In this document: piece by piece, positions 31,115 through 38,000 of the stretch
Numbering within the stretch: the first letter of the stretch is position 1
Layout of the letters: every line of letters starts with the position of its first letter
DNA from: Cryptomeria japonica
Lineage: Eukaryota > Streptophyta > Pinopsida > Cupressales > Cupressaceae
Reading direction: 5' to 3'
Length of the DNA: 38,000 nt
NCBI RefSeq assembly: GCF_030272615.1
Contig: NC_081414.1
Coordinates: 1,387,001-1,425,000 of the forward strand
Notes under the pieces: generated by a model
The model's input: only the letters and a program-made list of their open reading frames with translations
Database searches by the model: none
What the model was told of the DNA's origin: nothing
Translations under genes and position numbers: made by a program

Positions 31115-33931
31115 CTACAAATCTTCCATCAATGTCACATCTGGGAGAAGAGTAGTGAGTTGTCCTTGGAGTTTGGTACACACTTGATCACATAAAAGCA
31201 TGAGCTTTTCTAATTCTGATGAAACTTGATCTATGATCCCTAGTTTCCAGTTAATGCTTTCTATCCATATTTCTAGATAATCTTTTTCATTACTAGGTAG
31301 GATTTTCTCAGTTGCAAGGGTGTCCATTCCAATTTCTATCATTTGTTTGAAATCATTCACAATTTCCTTCCAAGTTGTTTCCTCTTTCTTGACATTCTTC
31401 AAGTCTTGCTCAATAGTATTTTTCTTTATTAAGGCCTCATCATGGATAGATTTTGCTTGGACTAGGAAATCACATGCAAGAGTTTTGACCTTTTCTACCC
31501 AACCTTCAATTACCTTTCCATAGGCTTGGTACTTTTGAAGATTATCCATAACATTCCTTTCAATTTCTCCTTCTGGTGTCAATATAATTGGCTGGCGATC
31601 TACACTTAGTGGCATAGTGGAGGTATCAACTACGGATTTCAAGTAAGAAGACAAAGTGTGCACTTGTTGTTTCAATTGATCCTTGGATTGCTTATCCTTT
31701 TCACTTCTCTCCACCATTCTGGCTGCCATCACATTAAAGTTCTGAATATCAGACTCATGAGAAGAAGGTCCCATATCAATCTTTGTCACAACAAAGTCCG
31801 CAGAGGTGGCCTTATTTGTATCCTTCTCGGATATGGGTTGAGCAATCTCTAAGCACATATTCTTTGAATTTGGATCAGTCTTTATTCTTGAGGATACTTT
31901 GAGTTTCTTCGGTTTTTCAGCTCTTCCAAAAAGATCAGATATGCTACTAAATTCAGGTACCACTAGCTTTTCTACCTTCCTCTTCTTCAACAGACTTTGT
32001 TCTAACCATGGGAAAGAAGAATTTCCTGTAGACTCTTGGATGATTTCTTGTCTTGCTACCAGTGTTGTTGTCACCTCTCTGATTTCTTCAAATTGATCGC
32101 TTGGATTGCTTGGGAATGATGAATCCATGACTAAAGTATTTTGTTGTGCTTCTTGTCGTAGGGATTCAGTAGGAACTGAGGGAGATATGGAATGCATCCC
32201 ATCATCAAATCTTGTGTCATCCAGAATTTCCACTGGAACTTGATCCTTTACTTGACTTGCAATAGAATTTTCTTCTATGTCTTTTGCTCTAGATTTCTTC
32301 CTCTTTTGTCGGGGTTCATCACCACATGTATTTTGAAGATTGTTCCTCCTTGGAGGGTCTTCATCTCCATCACTTCCTTGAGTATTCTGGTAAGAAGGAG
32401 CATCCCTAGCTGGAGTATGGGAAGAATGTAGTGACGTAGAGCTCTCAAGATGGCTTCCTTTCCTTCTTGGAGTTTCCTTTATTGGTCTGGTAGCAGTCAT
32501 TTGAGTAATCTTCTTCTTAATCCAGGCTTCAGAATTCTTGATTACAAAACTTGTTCTTTCTCTGACATCTCTCATTTCTGGATCTGCCCAATTCAAATTG
32601 GGAAGTGGTTGGGACTGGACTTGCTCAAAATAGATAGGATCAATCAAATCAGATCCATCATTTTCAATGCCTTCTATGGTCCAATCCATCTTGAAATCAT
32701 TCATTTGCTTCAAAGTCAACCTTGTCCAATCTCGTTTTCTAACCTCGAACTCATCTTCACAATCCTCCCAAAAGTCTTCAAGATTAGGAAAATGAAAATA
32801 GCCAAGACCTAACTTTAAGTTGTTCTTGACATAATCCTTACTATCAAAAGGAAATCTCATCTGATATGGATACAAGTTAACCTTGGATAAAGCTTTTTCC
32901 GTCTCATCTGCTCTTGAGCTTGACTCACATCTATAGTGCCCAAGACAAATGGGAAAGGCTACCCCTTTATTATTTCTATCTCTACATTTCTTTTGAACTG
33001 AAACCAATTGCCGACAAAGCTCAACTAAAATGAGTTTATCATCAACATATCTGGGTAGCTTGTGTGGATAACCTTCAAATCCTCCTACTCGAAGATAGGT
33101 AAATCTCGGAAACTGGATGAAGAAACTTCCATATTTCTTTATCAATTTAGCGGCTTCCTTTGATATTCTGGTGGCAATGTCTCCTTGTAATAACCTTACT
33201 GCCCACATTGTGAAAGCATCATTCACCCGCCTAAAATACACAAATCTTTCCTCAAGTTGCAATTGCTTGTAATAATGGTAAACTTGAGTTTCTTGATTCA
33301 GGACACCATTAGTACTTAACCCTGGCCATGACCTCAAATTAGCAATAGCATATATCAAGTAAGAGATCATATGGAAGCGTTGACTTGTTTTGAAGTGCAC
33401 TAACTGGTCATGTATGCAGTTGCTGATGAAATGGCCCCAGTCAATGAATTGCTTACCAGCAGAGATGACTGTTATGAAGAGGTACATCCACATTTCGAAC
33501 TCAGTGGAATCAGGACTCCCTGTCACTCTATGGAGTAAGATAATCAAGTAGCAAATTTCTTTGATGAAAAGAGAATGATGGAGTGTTTTTGGAAGCTGAG
33601 ACTGTCCTCCTCGTGGTGCAACCATCCATTCTTTAGCCAGATTGTTGAGGCATTTGCTTCTATTATCGCTGAAGTATTTATAAGCTTTTTGCTTATCGAT
33701 GTGAGTGAACTTTTCCTTATATGGCAAACGAAGAATAATAGCTATTGAAATTCCGTCAAGTTTGGCCATTAAGGATCCGTCTACAGCTCTTATCTCTCTC
33801 GCATCTGGATTATATCTTTTTGAGCATTCTAGTACCAAATCTGTACATTGAATTGATATGGGAAAACATGTTGCTTCAATCAAGCCACTTCCTACCACTC
33901 TACAAGACAATTTTGATCTGTCACCTTCCAT
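31115..33931 (-). CDS. 938-residue retroelement accessory protein of unknown function
   Basis: An uninterrupted 938-codon frame on the minus strand. Residues about 1-330 form a probably globular helical region (AVDGSLMAKLDGISIAIIL, EMWMYLFITVISAGKQFIDW, SQRFHMISYLIYAIA). About 420-700 is charged and Ser/Pro-rich, with a nuclear-signal-like RQKRKKSRAKD. About 740-930 is coiled coil (SKDQLKQQVHTLSSYLKSVV). No catalytic motif is seen. The N-terminal layout resembles LINE-A ORF3 and, by general pattern, plant retrotransposon accessory proteins of the ATHILA-ORF1 type; this is inference. The frame extends upstream past an in-frame TAG (33952-33950) to an ATG at 34045, and downstream past the TAG at 31117-31115. 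It survives with only two stops in about 1087 codons, so it is young or was kept. Confidence 0.7.
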   Translation of the reverse strand: MEGDRSKLSCRVVGSGLIEATCFPISIQCTDLVLECSKRYNPDAREIRAVDGSLMAKLDGISIAIILRLPYKEKFTHIDKQKAYKYFSDNRSKCLNNLAKEWMVAPRGGQSQLPKTLHHSLFIKEICYLIILLHRVTGSPDSTEFEMWMYLFITVISAGKQFIDWGHFISNCIHDQLVHFKTSQRFHMISYLIYAIANLRSWPGLSTNGVLNQETQVYHYYKQLQLEERFVYFRRVNDAFTMWAVRLLQGDIATRISKEAAKLIKKYGSFFIQFPRFTYLRVGGFEGYPHKLPRYVDDKLILVELCRQLVSVQKKCRDRNNKGVAFPICLGHYRCESSSRADETEKALSKVNLYPYQMRFPFDSKDYVKNNLKLGLGYFHFPNLEDFWEDCEDEFEVRKRDWTRLTLKQMNDFKMDWTIEGIENDGSDLIDPIYFEQVQSQPLPNLNWADPEMRDVRERTSFVIKNSEAWIKKKITQMTATRPIKETPRRKGSHLESSTSLHSSHTPARDAPSYQNTQGSDGDEDPPRRNNLQNTCGDEPRQKRKKSRAKDIEENSIASQVKDQVPVEILDDTRFDDGMHSISPSVPTESLRQEAQQNTLVMDSSFPSNPSDQFEEIREVTTTLVARQEIIQESTGNSSFPWLEQSLLKKRKVEKLVVPEFSSISDLFGRAEKPKKLKVSSRIKTDPNSKNMCLEIAQPISEKDTNKATSADFVVTKIDMGPSSHESDIQNFNVMAARMVERSEKDKQSKDQLKQQVHTLSSYLKSVVDTSTMPLSVDRQPIILTPEGEIERNVMDNLQKYQAYGKVIEGWVEKVKTLACDFLVQAKSIHDEALIKKNTIEQDLKNVKKEETTWKEIVNDFKQMIEIGMDTLATEKILPSNEKDYLEIWIESINWKLGIIDQVSSELEKLMLLCDQVCTKLQGQLTTLLPDVTLMEDL

Positions 33932-34045
33932 GAAGAACTTTTTGATCTCCTACAAATTTATGTGCCCAATCTTGGTATCATGAACCTCTGGAATCATGGT
34001 GGTGATCATTGGGGCATACTCATACTCTTGAGCCTTGTATTTCAT
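33932..34045 (-). pseudogene. N-terminal extension of the minus-strand gene, before an in-frame TAG
   Basis: ATG at 34045-34043 opens MKYKAQEYEYAPMITT and continues in frame to a TAG at 33952-33950, seven codons before the methionine at 33931. An upstream in-frame TAA precedes it. The continuous phase suggests this was the original start. Confidence 0.5.
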
Positions 34046-34498
34046 GATGATGTGTTTTGCAGATTCTTATACTAAGAAGTTCTAAAGCGTCTTTTTATTA
34101 CCAATTGCAGCAAATTGGAAATTTGTAAACAATGTTTAAAAATATCTCTTGACTCCCTCTTATCCCATAGGTTTGAAAACTTGAAAGATCATTTAAAACA
34201 ATACCATGCTACTGCTAGAATCATTGCATTACGTTTCTTTGAGATAATTTATTAAATAAATCATATCTCTCATTCTCCATATTTCATGGTATCTGACACA
34301 ACTCCTTCTTCAATCTGTATTTGAAAAGAATACTCATAACATATTTAAAGCTCTTTGAGATAGCGAGCATGGGTTTTGAAGTAAACCGACCCAGTATTCA
34401 TTGTATACAATATATAAATAACTGTAAAACTTGATGTGATGACATTCTTTACAATATATATAAATTACCAACACATCTTTACCTTCTTCTGCATTCAG
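34046..34498. other. Non-coding stretch between the minus-strand gene and the NLR fragment
   Basis: AT-rich. It ends in a pyrimidine tract TTACCTTCTTCTGCATTCAG (34479-34498) that looks like a 3' splice site on the + strand, so the upstream part may be intron sequence of the NLR fragment. Nothing else recognisable. Confidence 0.4.
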
Positions 34499-34955
34499 CA
34501 AGCTGAATCGAATAGAGATATGGGACACTGAAGTGTACAAGATTTCAATTTCTGAACACTGTTATCCCTGCCTTGAAAAACTCATGCTAGTCGATAATTA
34601 TAATTTAACAGACATTGAAGCATTGCCAACAACAGTCAAGTCAATAACTTTGTCATCCTGTGAAAATCTAAAGAATATAAGGGTCATCTGTGATCTGGTA
34701 AACCTTGAAAGGCTGGTAATAAAGTGTTGCCCAGAGTTGGTTGAGCTTCCAAGCTTTGCACGATTGACATCCCTCACATCATTTGACCTAAGAGGCTGCG
34801 ACCGAGTTGAGAAAATTGAAGGTTTAGAATACTTTGTCGGCTTTTGCATGCAGGTCGACCGAAGCACTTCTAATTGCGATGTGAGACAAACGGCATCACC
34901 AAAATATAAACAGAAGCAATATCATCGATGGCTAAGGAGAAACAATATCGCCTAA
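34499..34955 (+). pseudogene. Captured NLR disease-resistance gene fragment (LRR exon)
   Basis: After a splice-acceptor-like CTGCATTCAG the open frame reads CLEKLMLVDNYNLTDIEALP, then LKNIRVICDLVNLERLVIK, CCPELVELPSFARLTSL, then FDLRGCDRVEKIEGLEYF. The spacing of about 22-24 residues and the LxxLxIxxCPxLxxLPSFxxLTSL pattern are typical of the LRR exon of plant NLR immune receptors, in a style I associate with conifer TIR-NLRs. It stops at 34953-34955 after a non-LRR tail. There is no TIR or NB-ARC domain nearby, so it is a fragment carried within the insertion unit or left from an older gene. Confidence 0.65.
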
Positions 34956-35713
34956 GGTGGCGAAATACACATTGCACTTTCTTAAACTCTTATCAACATA
35001 GTCACATTGCGCAGCAATAACAATCATGTGCTGAGAATGACAACCATTTCAATCAAATTGTGGCGCTCAAACATTTCATCTTCAATACCTGCGAGTGGAG
35101 TTAGGGAGCACGATAGCATGCATATCTATCGGCATGCAAAGCAAATGGCGGAAGTAGTTAGAAAACCAATTTTCGCCTTCCTTCCTGGCCACGTGGTAGG
35201 TTCCTTCTGCCAACTGGGGTTTCAGGCGAGCTTGGTGGAGCGATTTTCCAGTTAGAGAAGTATCGGCATGTTAGTCAACTTTGCCAAGTTGCCGATAGCA
35301 ACCAAAACATAACTTAAAACCGTTAGTCGGTTATTGATATTTATATTCGGCTTGTTTATCCTTTTGGTCGACTTGCCGATATCTTTCATGCATAAGTGAG
35401 TTAGATGCAAAATGTTTGGTAACTGGTTAAAGTTGGCCAACTCACCAATGAAGAAGATGTCAATGTTTAAACCTTGCGTGAAGAAACATATCGGTCACTT
35501 ATGTTATTCCCTAACTTAGCGGTAACAATCACCTCACTTTTTGAACTTGGTGGATATGGGCGCTTTGATTATTCTACTAACCTGCCGCTAATACTTGGTC
35601 AACTGCCAGCTTAGACCGTTGATGATCATGTTTTACTTTAAACTCTTTGAAAATGCCAATAACAATCCAAGACAATACAATATTATCATTCATTTATTGG
35701 CAATTCGAGGGAT
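34956..35713. other. Non-coding stretch with GTTGCCGATA / TATCGGCA words
   Basis: No gene visible. The word TATCGGCA and its complement TGCCGATA occur several times between 35130 and 35500 (about 35129, 35262, 35290, 35375), suggesting the terminus or subterminal part of a further, unidentified repeat. Confidence 0.4.
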
Positions 35714-35718
35714 CATTT
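35714..35718. repeat. Target-site duplication, left copy (CATTT)
   Basis: CATTT directly before TGTAGACG; repeated at 37187-37191 after GCATACA. Confidence 0.75.
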
Positions 35719-37186
35719 TGTAGACGTATAAAAATGACCATATTCCTAAATGAATATTTTATGTTCATTTCTCTATTTAATTAAATCTAATTTAATTAAA
35801 CTATCCACATTCCTCTATTTAATTAAATAAATTATTCAATTTATTTGAATTAAATTCACTATACCATTTAATGAATAAATCATTTTATTCAATAAAAACC
35901 CCCCTATCCACTTTTAATTAAATTCAAATTTAATTAAATAGTTATCCCAAATTGAATAAATCAAATTTATTTAATTACAACCAAATTGAATGAATTAAAT
36001 TATTTCAATTAAATCCTATTATCTCTCCATCCACTTGCAAAATCCCAAACCCCTTCCTAATCCCTTCTAGAATCTTCTAATCGCTTCTAATTAACCTAAC
36101 CCTCCTCTAAACTTTGTCACATCCCTAAGCAAAGGGAAGTCACTTCTCAAAAACCTTAAAGTCTTTGATAACCATTAAAGGTTTTCAACCTTCAACCACC
36201 AAAACCCTTAAAGTCTTTGAAAACCATTGAAGGCTTTCAACCTTCAACCACTTAATCCCCAAAGTCTCCAATAACCATTAATGGTTAATTCAAACCCTCC
36301 CACATGGTTAAAACATTTGTTTTGACTCAACCTCTATCCAACCCAAGGGTCTCATCAGGCCATTAATGCTTTGACCATGATTATCTCTTAATCATTTGCA
36401 CAAAGGTTTATCCTTGGATTAACTCCTAATCCAGTGGGTAATCCTAACTTAGACTTGACCCTTAGCCTCTAGATAACTATGAGGTCTTCTCAGGCATTCA
36501 ATACCTCCAACCCCTTCTTTCAACCCAATCTTATGTTGACATTTGTCACCATGTCATTGGTGCATATTGTGCACATGGATCCCCAACTTTCAAACCTGGC
36601 CCTTGATTAAACCATTCAATCTTGACCATCCATTGCCCTGTTTGTGCTATAAATAGAGCTCTCATTCCTCCATTCAAAACAATCATCTTCCAAATTTGAA
36701 GCATTACACTTATGCTCAAATTCTTTCAAGCTTTCTCATTTTATATATGCTCATCATTTAGCCTCTTTTAGATCAGGAATTAGACTAAATAGACATGCTA
36801 GAATAATTTCTTTATCATCTTAGTTCAATCATAGACTAAATATAGTATGCTAGGATAGTATTCATACTAATCTTGTCATCCTATCATTTAGTGTATAGCA
36901 TTCTAGAATCATACATAACTCATAACACATCTCATACTAAAAATCTATCAGAGCATCCCTCGTTCTTACATTTGCCATCCCTAAACCATTTTGCTCAGTG
37001 ATCTGAGAGCAAAACATTGGTTTGAGGGACATTGTGAGATAGAGAACCATGGGACCCTCCTTGGGAAGTTGAGTAATACGTTATTACTCCATAGCTTGCA
37101 CCAAGAAGTCCTGTGTGTGTGTGTGGACTAGTATTTAACTAAATTTTCACATATTAAGTTTTATTCGCCCACTTTTCCCGCATACA
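35719..37186 (+). mobile_element. Solo LTR (1468 bp) nested in the insertion unit
   Basis: Starts TGTAGACGTATAAAAATG and ends TTTTCCCGCATACA, with a 5-bp duplication CATTT at 35714-35718 and 37187-37191. It holds AATTAAAT-rich inverted words (35770-36010), two AAACCTTAAAGTCTTTGA-like copies (36150-36230), a TATA box at 36649-36657 and an R/U5-like part with ATTTGCCATCCC and GAGAGCAAAACATTGG. Length and layout suggest a Ty3/gypsy-type LTR, but no pol is present to prove it. The TATA position implies + orientation. Confidence 0.8.
36649..36657 (+). promoter_or_regulatory. TATA box of the solo LTR
   Basis: TATAAATAG, about 930 bases into the LTR, followed by GAGCTCTCATTCCTCCATTC, a plausible transcription start region. 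Confidence 0.6.
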
Positions 37187-37191
37187 CATTT
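37187..37191. repeat. Target-site duplication, right copy (CATTT)
   Basis: Second copy flanking the solo LTR at 35719-37186. Confidence 0.75.
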
Positions 37192-37507
37192 AACTTGAAG
37201 TTTATAAGTCAACATGTTACTTTTAATCATATCCTTTACTTTGAAAATGTTCATAGGATTGCAAATACAAATACAAAGAGTTTCTCGATTTTCTCAAAAA
37301 CATGATTTGTGACCCTTCACCATCATAATGTGAAGTACAATTATAACTTTTAAAGCTTGGGCGAACTTTGGGAATTCACATATATTCCTTTTTTTTTTTT
37401 TTACGAATACATCCAAATATATGACGAACCATTCACACTAAAGCGACCCGTTATTACATGGAAACGAAGAAGAATTATAGTTGTCAAATTTACAGTTAGG
37501 ATCAACA
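37192..37507. other. Right end of the insertion unit
   Basis: AT-rich non-coding DNA with a T12 run near 37390 and a terminal GTTAGGATCAACA. No match to the left end of the unit is apparent. Confidence 0.4.
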
Positions 37508-37512
37508 GACAT
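37508..37512. repeat. Target-site duplication, right copy (GACAT)
   Basis: Second copy of the duplication bracketing 29990-37507. The right arm continues directly after it. Confidence 0.85.
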
Positions 37513-37944
37513 TGACCCTAGAAAGGGTTGCGTACCCACCAAAACAGTTTACATTAAACCATAGATTAAAAAACAGAAATACATACTTTACACCTTGATC
37601 CCGTGTCAAAACGAGTATGTAGGCAGTCTAGGGATGGAGTTGTTCCTAGTACTCAGGCGTTCAAGGATGGGGTATAGGATTTGGTAAAGTAGATGGATTG
37701 TGAAGTCTCCTAATTGAAAGATAAGTGTAATAAAAGAAAAAATAATTCAATGCATACTTGGAAGGAATCCCGTATGGATTCACTTGACTTCCCAAGGCTT
37801 TAGGCCAAATTCCGAGGCAGAATTCAAGCTTGCAATATATTATTTTACTTGCTCCTAAGGACAGCGACCTCAGTGAAAACCTATTAAAGGAGTGTAGTTC
37901 TTAGTGAGTGACTCAGGACCCGAATGGTCCCGATGAGTCTAAGT

Positions 37945-37956
37945 CTCTGGCCAGAG
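37945..37956. repeat. Perfect 12-bp palindrome, right arm
   Basis: CTCTGGCCAGAG, counterpart of 3836-3847. Confidence 0.7.
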
Positions 37957-38000
37957 CACCTCCTATCCCAAGTTGGATAGATGCCTACCCTGTTTGGGTA

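Larger units (their letters stand above)
29990..37507 (-). mobile_element. TG...CA insertion unit with antisense gene; LTR-retroelement-like, LTRs not evident
   Basis: The 7518-bp unit starts TGTTGGTAAACGG and ends AGGATCAACA, with a 5-bp GACAT duplication, as expected for an LTR retroelement. About 6.0 kb remains after removing the nested solo LTR. I cannot find a pair of direct terminal repeats: the first 300 bases and last 300 bases are not alike by eye. No gag, protease, RT or integrase motifs occur. On the minus strand it holds a reading frame of about 1087 codons and, downstream of it, a TATA-like CCTATATATA (30471-30480). On the + strand it holds an NLR fragment. It could be a large non-autonomous derivative, a giant solo LTR, or a recombinant of two elements. 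Confidence 0.6.
37508..38000 (-). repeat. Giant inverted repeat, right arm, outer part
   Basis: Reverse complement of about 3660-4310: ACATTGACCCTAGAAAGGGT, CAGTTTACATTAAACCATAG, CACCTTGATCCCGTG, GGATTCACTTGACTTCCC, CTAAGTCTCTGGCCAGAG and the first units of the 21-bp array at the window edge. The arm continues beyond 38000. Confidence 0.85.

Noticed and set aside
31115-33931. Host single-copy gene
   Set aside because: It lies within a TG...CA unit bracketed by a target duplication, has in-frame stops on both sides and resembles retroelement accessory proteins.
7807-33952. Reassignment of TAG as a sense codon
   Set aside because: Natural ends also use TAG (14814), frameshifts show decay, and CHG deamination is simpler; kept only as an alternative.
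1-38000. tRNA or rRNA genes
   Set aside because: No cloverleaf with conserved T-arm or rRNA core words was noticed on either strand, though this was by eye only.

Overview
The window reads as repeat-dense nuclear DNA of a seed plant, most likely a gymnosperm. Evidence for this: AT-rich background, L1-type LINEs with plant-style RNase H and zf-RVT domains, TG...CA solo LTRs with 5-bp target duplications, a Helitron remnant, and an NLR-type leucine-rich-repeat exon fragment. I see no bacterial-style operons, rRNA, tRNA or CRISPR, and no intact host gene. The gymnosperm assignment is inference from general resemblance.

Layout. 1-917 is AT-rich DNA. 918-1604 is the decayed N-terminal part of a Helitron protein. 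It is cut by a 1976-bp solo LTR (1605-3580, duplication TGACT) and its reading frame resumes at 3586. From about 3630 to the end of the window lies one very large imperfect inverted repeat. The left arm runs 3630-6921 plus 15002-17738. The right arm, in opposite orientation, runs 25095-29989 plus 37508-38000. Three large insertions fill it. LINE-A (6922-14980, 21-bp duplication) sits in the left arm. LINE-B (about 17739-25094) sits at the centre, between AAT and ATT microsatellite tracts. A TG...CA unit with a 5-bp duplication (29990-37507, GACAT) sits in the right arm. That last unit holds a long minus-strand reading frame, an NLR leucine-rich-repeat fragment and another solo LTR (35719-37186, duplication CATTT).

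How the genes fit together. Each LINE has ORF1 (DUF4283-like RNA-binding/gag-like protein; a CCHC knuckle is visible in LINE-A), tightly coupled to ORF2 (APE-type endonuclease, reverse transcriptase, zf-RVT, RNase H). In LINE-A the stop and start are 2 bases apart; in LINE-B they overlap as ATGA. Both LINEs carry a further reading frame downstream of RNase H, which is unusual. The LINE-A ORF3 has an N-terminal globular region, a Ser/Glu-rich middle and a coiled-coil basic end. By eye its N-terminal region resembles that of the 938-residue minus-strand protein at 31115-33931, so a related accessory protein may occur in two different retroelement classes.

All reading frames are decayed. Nearly all in-frame nonsense codons are TAG, as expected if methylated CAG (CHG) sites were deaminated. 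No computation or database search was run; family names rest on motifs read by eye.
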